A DNA stretch of 64,000 nucleotides from Metarhizium brunneum (lineage: Eukaryota; Ascomycota; Sordariomycetes; Hypocreales; Clavicipitaceae): NCBI RefSeq assembly GCF_013426205.1, contig NC_089425.1:1488001-1552000 (forward strand). The letters run 5' to 3'. The notes beneath the pieces were generated by a model. The model saw nothing but the letters and a program-made list of their open reading frames with translations, was not told the DNA's origin and did no database searches. The position numbers and the translations under genes are program-made. Below, one piece after another: positions 25,113-37,478 of the stretch (position 1 is the first letter of the stretch; every line of letters starts with the position of its first letter).

Positions 25113-26341
25113 GGTGTTTTTTTGTTTTGTTTTGGTGACCTCTTCGCTGCAGGGTATGAAAGTCGGGGTGGCCAGAGACCGGCCAAGATCTGGGTTGTGT
25201 CGTTTCGACGACGGGCTGTGAGGCTGACGCTGTCTGGGGGTGGCAACACAGTGGGATTGATGACGAAATGGATTGACGAGTGACAGCGGCAAGAGCAGTT
25301 GGTTGATGGGCAACTGATGGGCGTTATTGAGCCAGGCGTGTAAACATTGAACGGCCGGTCCCCGCAATATCTGCCTACCTTAGGCAGGTACCTGCTGTGG
25401 TCCGGTACTTGAGTACCTGGGTGGGCGGCTATTTAGGGTCTGGAATAAAACAGGAAATAGTTGATGAATCGAATAACTGCCTACTCACTCGGTTCTCAAG
25501 TGAATTAGACCATTGCGCACCGGGCCATACGTAGCTTTAATCAAGTGGTGCGTCGTGGTGGCTTCATGCAATCAATTGACCAGGTCACCCGCATGCTAAA
25601 GTACCAAGCACCGAGACCCTGTTTTACCCCGTGCCTGCACATGTTTTCACTTGTTTTACTTTGCCGCCGCCGTTCAAGGTGCACACATCCTTTTGTCCCA
25701 CCGTCCGCACCGACGTCATCAATTTCACCGTCACAGCTCTACACATTCCTCTCCGCAATCACATGGCATCACGCATGACCATTCAAACAACCTGTGTATA
25801 CATAGTATAGACAAAAAAAAACCAAAACAGCAAACAGAACTGGAAGCGCAAAGTCTTCCTGAACAAAACAATGACCCACCAGCCACTTTGAACACCAGAG
25901 TCCATTGAATATGAATACTCCAACCACACTCCAATTCTTGTCTTTGGCCTCACCACCTTTCCTCCTCCGCGACATATTTGCCCATACTTCGTAACAATGA
26001 TGAGAGCCGTCTGTATCATATCTTCTGCCACACTATTTTTAATCAGGAGCCGCCGCTCGTCAACCCCCGATTGACTCCTTCCCTTCATCGTAAATCACCT
26101 GTACAAACAAACGAGTCTGCACCATGACAATACTTTCCAACCTCTGACCAACAAATCGTTTCAGCAGGCCAGCTCGAGCAGGGCAAAAGACATTGCCGGT
26201 CCCAATGCACCCAGAATGCAGTCAAGTGACTACACACCTTTCACGTGTTACAAGGAGAGGAAATCCCGAGACTTCTCCAAACTGAAATATAACAGTCTGC
26301 ATAACCCTCTTGTGCCATTTGCTACAAACTTCTCAGGTCGC
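25113..26341. other. Intergenic region, no gene seen
   Basis: This stretch holds the PTEN-like promoter on one side and the 3' region of the POM33-like gene on the other. Near 25375-25425 there are repeated TACCTGCCT/GTACCTG-like steps. They resemble the TAGGTA-rich promoter motifs common in Hypocreales. No coding content was found on either strand. Confidence 0.45.
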
Positions 26342-27658
26342 CTACGAGGTCTTCTTGGCAGGGGCAGGACCCTGAGTGTACTTGCTGACATCAGTAGCAT
26401 CGCGGAACTGTCGACCGACATTCTTGACATTGTCCCAGACTTGACGGGCAGCGGGAGGAGTGCCCTGAGCACCAACCAGAGAGTCGATTCTAGCGACCAG
26501 TTGTGACATAGAGTGCTGAACGTGGGTGCTCTGTGAGAAGCGAGCTCGGAGGAAAGCCGTGTATAGAGTAATCAAGATCCAAGAGCGGCGCTGGAAGAGA
26601 ATGGCCGAGAGCAAGATGCGGCCCCAGAGCAGAATCTCCAGTCCCGAGACAACGGACATGGAGGCGTCGTAGTACTCCTTGACAAAGGCACCAATTCTAT
26701 CAGCCAGAGGGTTGCTGACGCGCTGGGGAGAGGCGCCATCGGCGGTGGGAGGAGGGGGCTGGAGGACGGGGATCAAGTTGGCGCGGGTGTATGTGGCGAC
26801 GTGGAAGATTGAGTAAACGCAGTAGGGGAGGAGCGCAAGCGGGTACTGAGGAGAAAAGAGCCAGACGAGGGCCATAACTGTGAGCCACCGTTCATGTTAG
26901 CAAGCATCCTGGCCGCGGTATAAAAATGCCAGCAAATGTTTGTGTAGTGCACTGTGTGCGCTGGGGGGCCAAAAGTCGTGATTCGGATTCACTGGGAAAA
27001 CGTACGCAAATACTGGATATTCTCATCGGACAAGAGCCCAATGGCGCCACCTGGCATCTTGTTGCCAGTCTTGGCTCGAGCTCGCTGGGTCTTGTAAACG
27101 ACAATGCCGTAAGTAACAGCGGCAGCAAGGAACGAAGTACGGTAGGAGAACTTGGCCATGCCGCCGTAGTAGTTCATGCGCAGCCAGGAGAACCCATATC
27201 GAATGGTGGTCAGAATGAGCGTCATATGCCTATGCGAGAAGACGACGAGTCAGCTTCACTTTCTGCCCAGTCCACCGTTTGAAACTTGGCCAAATTGACA
27301 AAGTCCATCATGCCCGCAGAGATTGCGGTGCACCATCAAGGCAGCCGTTGGGCAGCTTGTGACACGACAGACAAAGAAAGCTGGGTGTAGCAAAGTGGCA
27401 ACAGTGAGGGGGGGTCGAGTCGACTCGACGTGGAAGCGCAGGTGAGGTGTTTTCATACCCAACAAACCAGGCAACTGTATCACGCAAGGTCAGCAAGCTT
27501 TGAATCTTGGCGGCAGCCATTGATCACGACATGGCTTGAGAAGAACAGCGGCGGGGAAGGTCTGGGTAGGTTTTGGAGAACGTACATTGCAGCGTCTTGG
27601 CCAGCTGCAGCAGCCTCTCCTGCAGAGGCTGGCTTGAATTGGGCGGAGGGGGTGCCAT
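26342..27658 (-). CDS. POM33/TMEM33-family nuclear-envelope/ER protein, 282 aa, four exons
   Basis: The exons are 27658-27586, 27474-27459, 27229-27006 and 26877-26342. The second exon is only 16 nt (tt GCC TGG TTT GTT gg), and joining it restores ...LQFAWFVGHMTL... in one frame. The protein has a short Pro-rich N-terminus (MAPPPPNSS), then several hydrophobic segments: AWFVG onward, FSYRTSFLAAAVTYGIVVY, MALVWLFSPQYPLALLPYC and ILLWGRILLSAILF. A basic, soluble tail ends in PAPAKKTS. Order and length fit the Pom33/Per33/TMEM33 (Tts1) family. These are ER and nuclear-envelope proteins that shape membranes and aid nuclear-pore distribution. Transcription is in the same direction as PAC1, 1.5 kb upstream on this strand. 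Confidence 0.82.
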
Positions 27659-29122
27659 GCTGGTATTTCGGACGGTTGCTGGAAAATATCGTCTGCAAAC
27701 AACGTATGTAGCTGTGGCGGGTGAAGATAGGGTTGACGGTTTGGCGGATTAGAGAAAAAAGGCTGGCGTTGTGTGCGGCCGAGAAGAGTTGTGCGGTCTC
27801 AGGAGCCAAAGCTAAGTGAGCGAGTGAGGTTAAGGTGGTCAAAGTGGCCAAGGCCAAGTCTCAGCTGTGTCGGCGTCAAGACAAAACCAAGCGGGTGGTG
27901 GGTGGGACGGAGCTCGACGGTGTCGTAATGGTCCGACGTTGACGCAGCTAAAACACACAACGGAAAAACGGGGATCCAGTCGGGCGTTCACTGGGGTAGC
28001 AGCCGATGCAGCAGCAAGATTTCCCAAGACAAAAGAAGACGAGGAAAAGATAAAAAAAATTATGTGAGGGACGAGAGCTCCAATGACAGGCCCGGTGCTT
28101 GTTTGAGGAACAAAAAATAATAATCAATGCGGGCAGATTGAGCCGGCGGCTTGGGGAGAAAATGGAAAGAAGGTCCAGGGAGCACTTGAAGGACTGGGCC
28201 AGGCAAACAGCCGCCAGCATTCGGCTGCATCTGACTGGCCGACGCCGAGGCCAGTAAAGTGGCGAGGCGGCAAGGCCAGGCGGTCACTGACTTTGGAGCA
28301 GCAACGAGGCACCAGCAGCTTGCAGATCAATTGATGGCTAACTGGTCTGGCCCGGTGTGCTTCCCTTTTCCACACCTTCCCGAAGCTTTGCTAATATATA
28401 TTCACGTCCTAGCTCATGATATCCCACGCCGACGTCCATCCAGCGCCAAAGCAATTATCTCCGTAACACTCTGCATCGTACTTTACATACACGTGTACGT
28501 ACTCCGTAACTGGCTATTATGATCCACCAATCCACGCATCGAGCTGAGAGGTGGAACCTGGAGCTGCCTGCAATCACTCCAGATCTCCCAAGAATCCCTG
28601 ACGCAACCACGAGAGCTCATCCTCGGCCCACAGCAGCAGCAGCTAGCCTTGGGCCAGAAACGGTTGGCCACTTCAGCCGCTGATGACACCCGGAACCCAC
28701 GAATCTCGACGCCACTGAACAGGCAGCACCGCCGTTGACTTTTTTGGCGCCGGCTCCTTATCAACGCCGAACTGCGCAATCTTGAAATCCATCTCGAAGA
28801 GTATCTAGGTAGTCAGACTTTCCAGCTATCTATGCTCTGCCTGTCTTTTTTTTTTCTAATTTGATTGATTGATTGATTTATTTTTGTTGAATCGACCATC
28901 TCGACGCCAGATCTTTCGTCCTTGTCAGGACAAAACTTGAGGGTGGTCTTCATAATTCTCTCGGCCGTGACATTTTCTGAAGGCATAGTCTCCTCGCCAT
29001 CCCAGGTAGTCGCTTCGTCTGAGCATATCCGACACCGCGTAGTTGCCTAGTGGACAAAAGCATTCTGGCACCAATCAATTTCTCGCTTGCATTTGTCATC
29101 ATGCTGGTTTATTCTTCACCAT
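27659..29122. other. Intergenic region with a GATT microsatellite
   Basis: This stretch lies between the POM33-like start and the PAC1 stop codon. A (TTGA)n tract of four to five units lies at 28861-28878, next to a T run. Open frames here are short and unsupported. Confidence 0.5.
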
Positions 29123-30705
29123 CTAATTCGCCCATATCCTAAGCGTCATGTCGACACTCCCCGTTGCAATAACACATCGTATCTGCTCATCTGAAGCCCC
29201 GGCCGGCCCAACGCTCTTTTTCAAGCCCCCATCGTTTTCCGATCCTTGCTCTTGCGTACCATTGCCATTTACCGACCCGCTGTCCTTTTGGATGCTCGGC
29301 GCCCATCGTAGGCAGGTCACAAAATGCGTGTGAGCTTCGTCTAGTACCTTGACGCACTTGCCTTCCTGGCTTAAATCCCAGCATCGTATTGTCTTATCGT
29401 CCGCACACGAGAGCAGATACTTGCCGCCAGGGTGGAAAACAAGCGATGACACCCAGTTGTCATGTCCCACAAGCGTCTTGAAGCAAATGCCTCGTCCGTC
29501 CCATAGTTTGATAGTTTTGTCGCGGGAGCCCGTAGCCAGGAATTCCGCCGAGCTGTTGGCGGGCGGTGGCTTCTTAAGACCGGCCATGGAGGCCAAGTGA
29601 ACGTATGCTGATGGTGGCGCAAATGTGCAACAACCAACAGCGTTTTCGTGTCCAATGAATGTTATTTTGTTCTCTGGGTTAGGAACAGAGATATCCCAGA
29701 GTCGTGCAGTATGATCACTACCAGCAGATATAATGAACTGTCCGTCCCCTGATGGGCAAACATCTCGTACCCAATCCACGTGGCCTCGTAGGGCCTTCAA
29801 GCAGTAGCCAGTTGCCGTGTCCCATATTCTCAAAGTCTTGTCTGCGCTAGCACTGACCAGCAAGTTTGCAGACGACTGCGAGCCCCCCGAGCCAGATGAT
29901 ATAAACCGAACCGCGCTAACGCTGTGGTCGTGGCCCGACAATGTTCGAATGTTCTTGTATTGATCTGACGGGTCCCACAGTTTAATAGTGAGATCTGAGC
30001 TGCATGATGCTAATAACGTAGCACCTCGAGGCCCGCCGTAATCAAGACCCTTGACTGCGCGTGTATGGCCTTTGATGGTTTGTTCCAGTTCGCCCAGTTC
30101 CCAATCCCAGATCTTGATTGTGCAATCGTCGGATCCAGAGGCAATCGATGAAAATCTCGGGTGGAAAGCAATACAGTTGAGCATCCCTCGGTGACTCTCC
30201 AGCGTATGTCTCGATGGTTTTCTAGGCAACCATGATGTGGGATCTTGGTTTCGCTTCGACAGGGAGCTCGGGGTGGCGTTGTCGAGTTCAGACTGCAGCG
30301 ATGTGTTTCGTGACTCGAGATCCATGATCTAGTGAAGGGTTCGCCGGGTCAGATAACTGCCGACAAAAATTCGAGCCTAGCCAAAGAAACGGGATTCTGT
30401 ATCCAATACACACCTTCTTCTGCAGTCGCACAATGCTAGTCCACTTCTTCTCGAGGAGCGTTTCATACTTCTTTTCGGTGGCTACATCAAAGACATCTTC
30501 CCCAAGGCCGACCTCTTCTCGCAGAGCAGCGGCTGATTTTGGCAAGTTATTCGCCGACAGGTAGGCTATGATGGATTTGTGCCTGGAGGTTCCCGCATCA
30601 GTCTCGAGCCCACCCCAGTGCCACGTTGCCGTATCGGAGATGTCGCCAGGTGTCTGGTGATACTCACAACTCCTCGGCCTGTCGAGTCGGCAATGTGCGA
30701 CTCAT
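29123..30705 (-). CDS. pac1: PAC1/LIS1 nuclear distribution protein, 470 aa
   Basis: The exons are 30705-30668, 30582-30414 and 30328-29123, all GT-AG and in frame. The N-terminal LisH motif (about 13-45, [20 protein letters not shown]) drives dimerisation. It is followed by a coiled coil (about 55-90, [12 protein letters not shown] / MDLESRN) and seven WD40 repeats from about residue 105 to the end, with visible [23 protein letters not shown] and GHENAVG blade starts. LIS1 proteins bind the dynein motor and are needed for nuclear migration and hyphal growth. The last repeat contains a fungal-type low-complexity insert with [12 protein letters not shown]. The length is typical for filamentous fungi (about 450-470). 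No anomalies were seen. Confidence 0.95.
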
Positions 30706-33700
30706 TGTGTCTGCACCAAATTTATGACTCCGGCCGGCTGGCCTCGTAGCCACACCCTCTGTGGCACACAACTACCGTTGCAGTGAGGAAATGGTGGTTC
30801 GTAGGATGGCAATGGTCGAGGTTGAGGAAGAGGCGGTCGGAGGCATGGATGGCTTGTGTGGGCTGGTGGGTTGGTCTCTGCTGGTCAGAATGTGGCTCGT
30901 CAGCCCAATTTGCAGTCGCAAGCCTCTCGACTAAGGTATATTTGCGCGCCCAGCCCGTGCATATGTAGCAATAAACCTAGGTCTCGCAGCTCGTCATTCA
31001 ACAATGAAATCAAGCGTGTTGCGCTGTGTGAAGCTTCCACCCGGGCTCGCCTCATATGGTGGGGTTCAAAGCGTCGTCCTCCATAATAGCAGCCCGCCAT
31101 CCCAAAACATCACGTGTAAGGGGGGAAGCCACTACCCTAGAGAACCCCTGGCCTAAACCTGCTTCATCAATTCAAGGTGTCGACGTATTTTGCAAGACGC
31201 AGTCATGAAAAATTGCTGGAGTCCTTCTCCATACTATGACAATGATATTATCCTCTAGTCATACGAGCCCTTTTCGCTCTTGTTCGTCTCAATCCACCAC
31301 CCCGGATTCAGTTCCACGCTCTTGTGGCGTTGAGTTCGGTAACAAAAGTGCCGAAGTCGTATTGTTTGACCAGACGTTTCGCACTCGCTATTGACTGATG
31401 TCATTGGGGGATCTGGAAACGACTAACTGCCTTTCCTCTCGTTTGGTTACGCACCCCAAACGGTTCAAGCTACGTTGTGTCCATGCCCGTGATGCATGCG
31501 TGTCTGAAGCCGGACCTATTGCCATCGTGAGAAGGGAATTTGTTGAATCTAAAAGAAGAAGGAGGAAGTGGATAAATGGTGAAGGCCAGGAAAAAAAGAA
31601 AACAGTTGAAGCTGCGACTTTTATCACTGCCTTCATATCGCATTTGGTCGTTGATAGAATCTCAATTTAATCTCAAACCTCAACATACATGGTATTCGCG
31701 GTGTTAATCATTGTAAGTTCCCTAACTATGGCTAAACTAAAAATGGCTCTAACAAATTTCAGAGAGCCAGCGCATCTGCCAGAGCAATGCCATTGGACCA
31801 GTCGAGATATGGTGCAACCCGAGCTCTGGAACGATGTTCGAAACCTCCGTTTATAATGGCTCTGAACAACCGCACAACTGGTTCAGCGAGGCCCTGAAAT
31901 CTGCAAGGAAAGAGTGTTTAATATCATCTGAAATGGCATCGTCGGCGCTGAGTTGGAATTCGAACCCGTCTGCTCTATAACTTAAGCGTGTCAAGGGGGC
32001 GACAGCAGCTTTTGCTTAGGAGCGTATCCAACTTGTTCCTCAAGGTTGCAGTACTCAAATCAGTGGGCGAAGTGAGCGCCCACAAAGTCAGCGGATTGTC
32101 ATTGCATGGCACAATTTCGCAGCCGAAGCTTCTGTTTGTCGACGAAGCGATTATTGCTTTGGCCCGCAGCATCGTGTAAGGGCCTTAGACGAAGCTTTAA
32201 AAGACAGTACAACAATCACTATCGCGTACAGATTTAGGACAACTCAGACAGTCGATGTAGTCATGAAGCGGGAAATGATTATAGAGAAAGGGCAGCACGG
32301 TCACCTCGTCAGTCTCGGTGGGGCGTCCCCAACATCGTTAAGGCTTAAGATCTATCAACACAGGTCCTAGACGGATAGTTTAGCTCAAGGAGACGAGAAT
32401 TTCCCAGAGGCCATTAAGACACTGAAGAGCGGGGCGAGAGGTAAGACGACTGAGATAGGCGCTGAGAACCCTTAGGGATCGAAAAGATCATGCGCTGCAT
32501 CACGGTATGTGACTATTTACAGCCGTACTTAAACTGATTGAGGCCACGGATGAAAAATATGCGGCGAAGTTCTGGCTTTGCTGACATGAAATGTGTTGTC
32601 CGAGGCAAGCTATGGTCAACACTTATGGGTCAAATTGGACATGAATGAGTGACTCAGCTGGGATTTACCTTGGCCAAACACTGCGCTTGGGCGAAGCTCC
32701 CGACTTGCCAAAAGAATTCGGATCTTCAAAACATCGGCGGCTTTATATATCTCATGCCCCTTTGTCTAGTTCCTAGACTCGAGATCATGTCATTACGGGC
32801 TGGACTACAAGCACAATTGCCCAAGCAAGTCCACAGAAGCAAACAGATCTATATTAAGAAGGGTTACTGACACACTGAATGTAGACATTCAGTCAAATGA
32901 TTGGAACCGACACGTTCACACCCTCTCCCTATCGAGACCTTGGATACTTTGATTGTCCCAGGAACACAGTCGGCCAACTGACCAGTCGAACCCACTCGTA
33001 TTCCTGGTCAGTATTCGGGCTTGTCGGCCTCAACCTTGCTACCGAGCTGGAAAGGATCGTCCAGAGCTCCCCAATGGATGCGGCGTTGACACAAGGATAA
33101 ATATCATATTCATACCCATGGTGTCCAAGAACTCGTTGTCACAGATCGGATATTTGTATTCTTTGGAAGCCGCATTCCGCAGGCTAGGCCACGCAACGGG
33201 CTTATTGCACATGGGGAATGTATAAAAAACGTGTGAGATTCAGAGCCTAGACCAATGGCTTTTTTGACTCATCATGCTAAAGAACATGGTTTTACAGACT
33301 TCCCCTCGGTAACGGCTGCCAGGCTTTGAGTTTAGCACAGTTCCGAAAGCCCTGCGGTATTTCGCGTATGTGAACTAGCCCATATTTAAAGGAATAATTG
33401 AGGCTGAGCCCGGCGATGAAACTGTTGCCATCGAATATAAGTGAGACCGTCATATACAGCGCATGCCATGGATGAATATACAAGTCTACTACGGACACAG
33501 AACTGTTGTATCCAATTGACTGCCTCTTACTGCCCCTCTCTACCTGAACAATTGCGACAAGTTATGTACGACCGTCGAGATTCTAGGTCCGCTTACCGCC
33601 CCTAGTTACACCATGTTGGGAAATGAAACTAGCGACTGTTGATCGGGATCTTCTTGATCCTCTTGGGCCTTAGGCGCACCAAAAGCTTGAACGAACTTGG

Positions 33701-34727
33701 CAACAATAGTAGCGCGAAACGAGGTGGCGGTTCGGACAAATTTGAACCCTGTCCGACCTATATGGAATTTCCCCGAATTATGGAGTTGCGCACCAGGGAC
33801 CAGGACAAAATCATCGGCCCCGATACTTCTTTGGCTGTAACAAGCCACGCGCCATTTTGATGTCGTCTGAACTGTGCTGGGCTTCCCCTTGGACATTGCC
33901 AGAAGGCGGATAGCCTGAATCACGCCACGTGTTTGGGGGTTGTTTCGCACCTCTTGCCGAGAGCCGATCAAGAGATTTATGCCAAGGCATGTCAACGCAT
34001 GCCAAGAGATGAGATCGTACGAAAATAGATCCCATGTAAATTATTCAACTCGTTTTGCTTTGTTCTGGCGGCTCATACACGACACCGACTATAAGTTTAT
34101 AACCCTCAGCTGTGCGTACGGACCTTGATCAGATGGCGCTTTGGCCTAAAAGTACTTCGTACATTGGCCCAACTTGTGTCAAACAAGTCGCTGGCTTGAC
34201 AAGCATGTAGTTATTTGGAATGATGTATTATTTTTCTACGTTCAAGCCAGGAACCTGCAACCCCAGCTAGCCCTGGACACGAGCCGTCACAGCCGCGCCG
34301 ACTTGCCGTCCAGTTCTGCACAACTACATCTTTCTGTACAGCTAGGGTGGTGAGCTGTACGGTTTTCGGATCCAGGAGTTACCGGACTAGAGACTGGAGC
34401 AACTCTTCAATATGTGATGAAAATCAACGCCTCTTGGTCGCAGCGCTTACGCCACAGGCGACTTGGTGATAGACTTCCTGTGACGGTGACCAGCTCTTCA
34501 CGTCTCCCGTTACGTATATTGGTTTCATCTTATGTTCTCGCCGCGTCATCGCTTCTATAGTGTCGACCAGCCTTTGCTGCCCTGAAGGCTTGCTCAGATG
34601 AATATAAATAACATGCCTAATCCCATTCTCAAAGTCACTTGTTGGAAGCATCAGCCCACACACAACTACAATCATTTCTTCAAAGACACCTCAACTTATT
34701 CAATAACATTCCTTATTTCTCAACACA
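30706..34727. other. 4-kb gene-poor stretch before the small secreted protein
   Basis: No convincing gene was found. Two weak signals remain. A plus-strand frame at about 31770-31980 follows an intron-like acceptor (TTTCAG) and reads coherently (QRICQSNAIGPVEIW...), but it has no in-phase first exon. A minus-strand frame at 33606-33995 has protein-like composition but no family. The base composition is more AT-rich than the core genes to the left. The stretch marks the change from core to accessory sequence. Confidence 0.4.
34603..34610 (+). promoter_or_regulatory. TATA-box candidate
   Basis: TATAAATA lies about 118-125 bp upstream of the start codon of the small secreted protein at 34728. 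The spacing suits a ~90-nt 5' leader. This is a sequence match only. Confidence 0.45.
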
Positions 34728-35153
34728 ATGAAGTTCACTTTCGCTACTATTCTGCTTCCCTATCTCCTCCACGGTGCTCTGGCAGCGCCTTACAACGTCG
34801 AGCGGGACCTCAACGGAGAGCAACATGATCTCGCAGACAGAGACTTTGACATAAGAAATGCGCTACCTCTAGAAGAAAATAGCGAGAACACTGGAGGCGT
34901 TGCCAATAATAATGCCAATGCAAATGGCGAGGCTGCTACCCAGGTAGCCGCTGTGAGTGCTACTCAGACCGCTGGCGCCGGCGCTGCCCAGAGCTCAGCG
35001 GCAGCAAAGGATGGGGCGGCCAAGAAGAAGGGAAAGGGAAAGGGAAAGGCGAAGGGAAAGGCGAAGGGTAAAGGAAAGGGTAAAGCCAAGGGCAAGGGTA
35101 AAGCACAGGCCAATGGGCAGGGCAACGAGGCGGCCGCAAAAGGAGCCAACTAG
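34728..35153 (+). CDS. Small secreted Lys/Gly-rich protein, 141 aa
   Basis: This intronless gene begins MKFTFATILLPYLLHGALA, a signal peptide with a likely cleavage after Ala19 (ALA/AP). Residues 20-55 are acidic. Residues 56-95 are Asn/Ala/Gln/Thr-rich and probably disordered. Residues 97-126 form a strongly basic K-G-K-A tandem repeat (units such as KGKGKAKGK), followed by a short polar tail. No cysteines are present, which is unusual for fungal effectors, and no family is recognised. It stands alone in a gene-poor stretch with a TATA candidate upstream. An extracellular or cell-wall role, or binding of polyanions (nucleic acid, acidic glycans) by the basic tail, is inference. An alternative is a nucleolar-type protein with a chance signal, but the signal peptide is well formed. 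Confidence 0.7.
   Translation: MKFTFATILLPYLLHGALAAPYNVERDLNGEQHDLADRDFDIRNALPLEENSENTGGVANNNANANGEAATQVAAVSATQTAGAGAAQSSAAAKDGAAKKKGKGKGKAKGKAKGKGKGKAKGKGKAQANGQGNEAAAKGAN
35019..35106 (+). repeat. Polypurine tandem repeat encoding the KG-rich tail
   Basis: The coding strand is almost pure purine here, built of AAGGGAAAGG / GGCGAAGGG-type 6- and 12-nt units. Such tracts are prone to slippage and triplex formation, so the repeat number probably varies between strains. Confidence 0.75.
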
Positions 35154-35940
35154 GCATCCAGTCTTGATGTTGCTGGCTGGTCTTGCAATATAGTTTGTTG
35201 ATGCCTCAAAGCTAAATAACTGGAATCAATGAAAGCTTGGTCATTTGCTGGTCATCATCTATAATGGAGCAGAACCTTGTGACACGATGCTAAAAGTTAA
35301 TGGGAGCACAGCGGCCAGGGAGAGCTGATCTATACAGAATAGCTATCGATTCACAAGTATGATCGAAAAAGTGTTCTGGGTTATGCGTATCCGCCTTTTT
35401 CGGCATCTTGTGCCTGTACTAGAAATAGACTAGTTTGACCAGGCCATTATTAGACTATTTTGGAAGCGAAGTTTATGATATAATACTTCCTGGTAGCGTA
35501 GCCTTAAAGGAAACGAGGCCAGTGCTAGGCTTGATGACTGAAGAGAGTGTATGTCGTTTGAAGAGGTTTCTGCCCTTAGAGGTTGTCCTGTTCTCAAGTG
35601 TTCTCACGAGCTAGTATCTACGGGCAGAATATGACGGTTGTTATTTCTCTATATTACCTTCTCGCTTTAGCAATTCCAATGCAGCAGCCTGCTTTATGTC
35701 AAATTTGCAGGACGTACAATTTTTGAACCACAGACGCAGCTGCCAAAGGCGCATTGTGTCGGTGCTTGGATGTCAGTTTACGGGTGTACAAGGAATGCCT
35801 TGGTTTGTAGAGCTACTGATAAGAATCTGTTGATAGTACTTTGAAGCCGACTCGTATATCATTAATTTTTGCAGTCTGCCTTTTTTCTCCATTTTTTTGA
35901 CCAGACACGGATAAGATACTCTAGCCACTTTCCTACAAAA
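35154..35940. other. Intergenic region, no gene seen
   Basis: This stretch lies between convergent genes (small secreted protein and aldehyde dehydrogenase). It is AT-rich with no open frame of note. It presumably contains both 3' untranslated regions. Confidence 0.5.
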
Positions 35941-37478
35941 TCACAGCTTCATTGCCAAGTTGACATGAATAGCCTTTGTCTGCGTGTATGCATCAAGTGC
36001 ATATTTTCCAAGCTCCCTGCCGATGCCCGAAGCCTTGTAGCCGCCAAACGGAATACCAAAATGCGAGTCCCCTGACGAATTGACCCAAACCATTCCAGCC
36101 TGCAGTTTTCTCGAGACTTTGTGGCCTCTCGAAATATTCTCTGTAAATACAGCTGCCGCCAGGCCGTACGATGTGTCGTTTGCCTTGGCTATCACTTCTG
36201 GCTCGGTTGCAAATTTGCCGATCACGACCACGGGGCCAAATATCTCCTCTCGAACAACCGTGGCATTTTCGTTCGCCTGTTATAATTATATGTCAATGTA
36301 GAATAAAATGATATACTCGCTGTACTTACTTCTGAGAATATGGTCGGCTGAATGTAGTACCCTTCTCCTTCAACCTTGAGACCACCAGTAAGGATCCTGG
36401 CACCCTCTTTGCGACCCGCCTCGATATAGGAGAGAACACGATCAAATTGGTTCTTGGAGACCTGCGGCCCGTGGTTGACATTTTCCTTGAAAGGGTTCCC
36501 GATGACGGTACTCTTCTTAGTGAATTCAGTGAAAGCTTTGACAAAGTCATCGTAAACCTTCTCATGTACGTAAATTCGGGACGTAGAAGTGCAGACTTGA
36601 CCAGAGTTGTCCATGATGCCGACATGGGCCCATTTAACAGCTTGTTCTAAATCAGCGTCTTCGAAGACAATGAGAGGGCTCTTGCCACCGCACTCGAGAG
36701 TAATATTCTTGAGATTTGTTGCTGCATATCGCATGATTGCACGGCCTGTATTTGTGCTTCCAGTAAATGCAATTTTGTCAACGTCAGTGTGCTCGGCCAA
36801 CGTCTTTCCGGCGACGGGCCCAAGACCGGGAACAACATTAACAACACCGGGCGGCAACCCGGCTTCTTGGACCAACTTGCCAAAATACATGGCGGACAGC
36901 GGAGTTTGTTCTGCTGGCTTCACAATCACCACATTGCCGCACGCCAGAGCAGGCGCAACCTTCCAAGCAAGCATCATAAAAGGGAAATTCCAAGGAATGA
37001 TCTGACCGCAAACTCCTAGTGGCTCCTGGACAGTATATGCAAACTTGGCGGGAGAGGTGTCAATTGTGTCACCATATATTTTGTCTGCCCACCCGGCATA
37101 ATATTTGAACACATTGTAAGACTCTTCCAGGTCTGCTTCAAGCGCGACAGAGTAAGGTTTGCCACAGTCGTAGGCGTCAATGGCAGCTATAAGTTTTCGA
37201 TCGCGGTCGATGAGGGAGGCCAGCTTCATGAGAAAATCGCCTCGCTCCGCGGGGGCCAACTCTGACCACGGCCCTTCAAATGCTTTGCGAGCGGCTTCTA
37301 CAGCTGTGTTGACATCAGCCACAGACGCACCGGCTACGCTGAGTACTTGTTGTCCAGTGGCAGGATCGACAACGTCGAACTTGTCTCCAGACGCATGTTG
37401 GAATGAATTATTGACGAACAAGCCAACAGGCTGCTCGTACTTGACTCCGTTTGGAAGAGTGATGTTGATAGTCGACAT
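35941..37478 (-). CDS. NAD(P)+-dependent aldehyde dehydrogenase (ALDH1/2 type), 494 aa
   Basis: The exons are 37478-36330 and 36276-35941, separated by a 53-nt GT-AG intron after ...TIFSE. The start is set at MSTINITLPNG; an in-frame ATG 14 codons upstream (37520) is less likely. All catalytic features are present: Asn164 in PWNFPF, the coenzyme-binding FTGSTNTG (238-245), the general base Glu262 in LECGGKSP and the nucleophile Cys296 in NSGQVCTS. No organelle-targeting sequence is evident, so it is probably cytosolic. It oxidises aldehydes to carboxylic acids. The gene is divergent from a Zn2Cys6 regulator across 592 bp and close to a permease and a decarboxylase-like gene. This context suggests a dedicated catabolic or biosynthetic substrate (inference), while plain acetaldehyde oxidation remains possible. 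Confidence 0.92.

Noticed and set aside
31770..31980. Possible terminal exon of a secreted protein (plus strand, after a TTTCAG acceptor)
   Set aside because: The only nearby ATG exon (31689) joins in the wrong phase, so no valid model could be made.
33606..33995. 129-codon minus-strand frame with protein-like C-terminal half
   Set aside because: No family match, and no neighbouring exons with matching phase.
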